In this document: positions 36,120 through 38,695 of the stretch, one piece after another | How positions within the stretch are numbered: position 1 is the stretch's first letter | Layout: each line of letters starts with the position of its first letter | Origin: Tritrichomonas musculus | Taxonomy: Eukaryota; Parabasalia; Tritrichomonadida; Tritrichomonadidae | Direction of reading: 5' to 3' | Assembly: GCA_039105265.1 (NCBI GenBank) | Contig: JAPFFF010000144.1 | Span: 1-38,695, forward strand | DNA length: 38,695 nt | Position numbers and translations under genes: made by a program | The notes under the pieces: model-generated | The model's database searches: none | The model's input: the letters and a program-made list of their open reading frames with translations, nothing else | Told to the model about the DNA's origin: nothing

Positions 36120-36300
36120 CTGATGGTTCAACTGCAGTTCTCGTTGCATCTGATGATTCAACTGCAGTTCTCGTTGCATCTGATGATTCAACTGCAGTTC
36201 TCGTTGCATCTGATGATTCAACTGCAGTTCTCGTTGCATCTGATGATTCAACTGCAGTTCTCGTTGCATCTGATGATTCAACTGCAGTTCTCGTTGCATC

Positions 36301-37800
36301 TGATGATTCAACTGCAGTTCTCGTTGAATCTGATGATTCAACTGCAGTTCTCGTTGCATCTGATGATTCAACTGCAGTTCTCGTTGCATCTGATGATTCA
36401 ACTGCAGTTGTCGTTGCATCTGATGATTCAACTGCAGTTCTCGTTGAATCTGATGATTCAACTGCAGTTCTCGTTGCATCTGATGATTCAACTGCAGTTC
36501 TCGTTGCATCTGATGATTCAACTGCAGTTGTCGTTGCATCTGATGATTCAACTGCAGTTCTCGTTGAATCTGATGGTTCAACTGCAGTTCTCGTTGAATC
36601 TGATGATTCAACTGCAGTTCTTATTTCATCTGATGATTCAACTGCAGTTCTCGTTGCATCTGATGATTCAACTGCAGTTCTCGTTGAATCTGATGATTCA
36701 ACTGCAGTTGTCGTTGCATCTGATGATTCAACTGCAGTTCTCGTTGCATCTGATGATTCAACTGCAGTTCTCGTTGCATCTGATGATTCAACTGCAGTTC
36801 TCGTTGCATCTGATGATTCAACTGCAGTTCTCGTTGCATCTGATGATTCAACTGCAGTTCTCGTTGAATCTGATGATTCAACTGCAGTTCTCGTTGCATC
36901 TGATGATTCAACTGCAGTTCTCGTTGCATCTGATGATTCAACTGCAGTTCTCGTTGCATCTGATGATTCAACTGCAGTTCTCGTTGAATCTGATGATTCA
37001 ACTGCAGTTGTCGTTGCATCTGATGATTCAACTGCAGTTCTTGTTGCATCTTAATATTAAACGGCAGTTCTCGTTGCATCTGATGATTCAACTGCAGTTC
37101 TCGTTGCATCTGATGATTCAACTGCAGTTCTCGTTGCATCTGATGATTCAACTGCAGTTCTCGTTGCATCTGATGATTCAACTGCAGTTCTCGTTGAATC
37201 TGATGATTCAACTGCAGTTCTCGTTGCATCTGATGATTCAACTGCAGTTCTCGTTGCATCTGATGATTCAACTGCAGTTCTCGTTGAATCTGATGGTTCA
37301 ACTGCAGTTCTCGTTGCATCTGATGATTCAACTGCAGTTCTCGTTGCATCTGATGATTCAACTGCAGTTCTCGTTGCATCTGATGATTCAACTGCAGTTC
37401 TCGTTGCATCTGATGATTCAACTGCAGTTCTCGTTGAATCTGATGATTCAACTGCAGTTCTCGTTGCATCTGATGATTCAACTGCAGTTCTCGTTGCATC
37501 TGATGATTCAACTGCAGTTGTCGTTGCATCTGATGATTCAACTGCAGTTCTCGTTGAATCTGATGATTCAACTGCAGTTCTCGTTGCATCTGATGATTCA
37601 ACTGCAGTTCTCGTTGCATCTGATGATTCAACTGCAGTTGTCGTTGCATCTGATGATTCAACTGCAGTTCTCGTTGAATCTGATGGTTCAACTGCAGTTC
37701 TCGTTGAATCTGATGATTCAACTGCAGTTCTTATTTCATCTGATGATTCAACTGCAGTTCTCGTTGCATCTGATGATTCAACTGCAGTTCTCGTTGAATC
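36301..37800. repeat. 1,110-bp tandem higher-order repeat at the right
   Basis: The order GAAT, GCAT, GCAT, GTCG-GCAT, GAAT, GCAT, GCAT, GTCG-GCAT, GAAT, GGTTC-GAAT and a monomer with the rare TTATTTCAT end occurs at 36301-36630 and again 1,110 bp (37 monomers) later at 37411-37740. The rare TTATTTCAT end (36621 and 37731) is found nowhere else and makes a TAA stop in the minus frame. Confidence 0.85.
37050..37079. repeat. Solitary CTTAATATTA/CGGCAG monomer
   Basis: The last of 17 such monomers in the window. It is followed by an ordinary CTGATGATTC monomer instead of TTGATGATTC or GGTTC, so it is an intermediate or converted subtype. Confidence 0.92.
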
Positions 37801-38249
37801 TGATGATTCAACTGCAGTTCTCGTTGCATCTGATGATTCAACTGCAGTTCTCGTTGCATCTGATGATTCAACTGCAGTTGTCGTTGCATCTGATGATTCA
37901 ACTGCAGTTCTCGTTGAATCTGATGATTCAACTGCAGTTCTTGTTGAATCTTATTATTAAACTGCAGTTCTCGTTGAATCTGATGATTCAACTGCAGTTC
38001 TCGTTGAATCTGATGATTCAACTGCAGTTCTCGTTGAATCTGATGATTCAACTGCAGTTCTCGTTGCATCTGATGATTCAACTGCAGTTCTCGTTGCATC
38101 TGATGATTCAACTGCAGTTCTCGTTGCATCTGATGATTCAACTGCAGTTCTCGTTGAATCTGATGATTCAACTGCAGTTGTCGTTGCATCTGATGATTCA
38201 ACTGCAGTTCTCGTTGAATCTGATGATTCAACTGCAGTTCTTGTTTCAT

Positions 38250-38339
38250 CTTATTATTAAACTGCAGTTCTCGTTGAATCTTATGATTAAACTGCAGTTC
38301 TTTTTGAATCTTATTATTAAACTACAGTTCTCGTTGCAT
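38250..38339. repeat. Divergent CTTATTATTA/CTTATGATTA cassette
   Basis: Order CTTATTATTA, CTTATGATTA, CTTATTATTA with a private CTTTTTGAAT end and a TACAG in the last monomer. Related to the standard cassette but shorter and more altered. Confidence 0.88.
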
Positions 38340-38695
38340 CTGATGATTCAACTGCAGTTCTCGTTGCATCTGATGATTCAACTGCAGTTCTCGTTGCATC
38401 TGATGATTCAACTGCAGTTCTCGTTGAATCTGATGATTCAACTGCAGTTCTCGTTGAATCTGATGATTCAACTGCAGTTCTCGCTGCATCTGATGATTCA
38501 ACTGCAGTTCTCGTTGAATCTGATGATTCAACTGCAGTTCTCGTTGAATCTGATGATTCAACTGTAGTTCTCGTTGAATCTGATGATTCAACTGCAGTTC
38601 TCGTTGAATCTGATGATTCAACTGTAGTTCTCGTTGAATCTGATGGTTCAACTGCAGTTCTCGTTGAATCTGATGATTCAACTGCAGTTCTCGTT

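Larger units (their letters stand above)
32820..36150. repeat. Diverged higher-order block E, copy 2
   Basis: Partner of 21841-25050. It has about four more monomers, including one more CTTAATATTA monomer (35370), and a private CTGGTTGAAT variant at 33381 and 33531. Confidence 0.8.
478..36611 (-). other. Long minus-strand open frame of a decapeptide repeat, probably not a gene
   Basis: One minus-strand frame reads MQRELQLNHQ over and over. Open stretches are 478-10200, 10393-19320, 19513-24690 and 24687-36611 (up to 3,974 codons). They are interrupted only by TAG at 10201, 10393, 19321 and 19513, the 1-bp loss at 24691, and TAA near 36620. Common variants give M/I, R/Q, E/Q and LNHQ/FNNK changes. 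There is no unique N- or C-terminus, signal peptide, domain or splice signal. A period divisible by three keeps any stop-free frame open. Of about two dozen distinct substitutions I count seven synonymous and three stops in this frame, close to what chance gives. I regard it as a consequence of the repeat. A transcript or matching peptides would change that. Confidence 0.08.
1..38695. repeat. 30-bp tandem satellite array filling the window
   Basis: Every part of the window reads as head-to-tail copies of one 30-bp monomer, about 1,290 in all. Bases 1-10 are CTGATGATTC, bases 11-20 are AACTGCAGTT, and bases 21-30 are CTCGTTG followed by CAT or AAT. Nearly every monomer carries a PstI site (CTGCAG). 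It is lost only in the TGTAG, TGAAG, TACAG and CGGCAG variants. Most monomers differ from consensus at zero to three positions, and the same few variants recur, as expected from repeated unequal exchange and conversion. No monomer is inverted and no foreign DNA interrupts the array. The first and last bases fall inside monomers, so the array continues past both ends. I see no gene, promoter, RNA gene or origin anywhere in it. The family is not one I recognise by name. Confidence 0.99.
24704..38695. repeat. Second register-perfect run, about 466 monomers
   Basis: After the 1-bp loss the 30-bp spacing holds to the end of the window without another slip. The composition is the same family, with long TGTAG-bearing stretches from 25.7 to 34.5 kb and a TGTAG-free stretch from 34.5 to 38.56 kb. 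Confidence 0.94.

Noticed and set aside
1-38695. CRISPR array (30-bp repeats)
   Set aside because: The repeat length fits, but there are no spacers. The copies abut directly, differ at recurring sites and lie beside no cas-like gene.
1-38695. Centromere identity through a CENP-B box or telomere repeat
   Set aside because: The monomer has neither the CENP-B box core (TTCG...CGGG) nor a TTAGGG- or TTTAGGG-like repeat. A centromeric location is possible but not shown.

Overview
The whole 38,695-base window is one uninterrupted tandem array (satellite DNA) of a 30-bp monomer, about 1,290 copies, all head to tail in one orientation. I found no unique sequence, RNA gene, transposon, supportable protein-coding gene or inversion. 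Both window ends fall inside a monomer, so neither edge of the array is shown. A satellite this long with nested higher-order repeats points to a eukaryotic nuclear genome assembled from long reads. The sequence gives no basis for naming the species or the chromosomal site (centromeric, pericentromeric, subtelomeric or interstitial).

The monomer in three decades: bases 1-10 CTGATGATTC; bases 11-20 AACTGCAGTT (a perfect 10-bp palindrome with a PstI site at its centre); bases 21-30 CTCGTTGMAT, where M is A or C in similar proportions. GC is about 43% and the given strand is T-rich. A limited set of recurring variants barcodes the monomers: base 28 A/C, GTCG or CTTG for CTCG, CTTGTTTCAT, TGTAG for TGCAG, GGTTC for GATTC, CTTATTATTA or CTTATGATTA for the first decade, and CTTAATATTA followed by AACGGCAG. 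These barcodes allow duplications to be traced.

Layout. 1-510: a region with three register slips. 511-24690: 806 monomers with no non-unit indel. 24691-24703: one monomer lacking one base. 24704-end: a second register, also free of slips. The main higher-order structures are: a 1.2-kb module copied at 1.5 and 3.3 kb; a 5.0-kb block A at 5842-10836 copied at 14962-19956 with only three differences seen; blocks C (10837-12478) and B (12389-14992), which complete a 9,120-bp super-unit; a second, shortened super-unit A-B ending near 22282; a further C copy at 25.3-27.2 kb; an irregular short-period higher-order domain at 27.2-31.2 kb; and a diverged 3.2-3.3-kb block E at 21.8-25.1 and 32.8-36.2 kb. 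Block A itself holds a 2.16-2.19-kb tandem duplication, which in turn holds 210-bp duplications.

Because 30 is divisible by 3, very long open frames arise automatically. One minus-strand frame (decapeptide MQRELQLNHQ) is open over nearly the whole window, but the spectrum of variants shows no sign of coding constraint, so I treat it as a by-product of the repeat.
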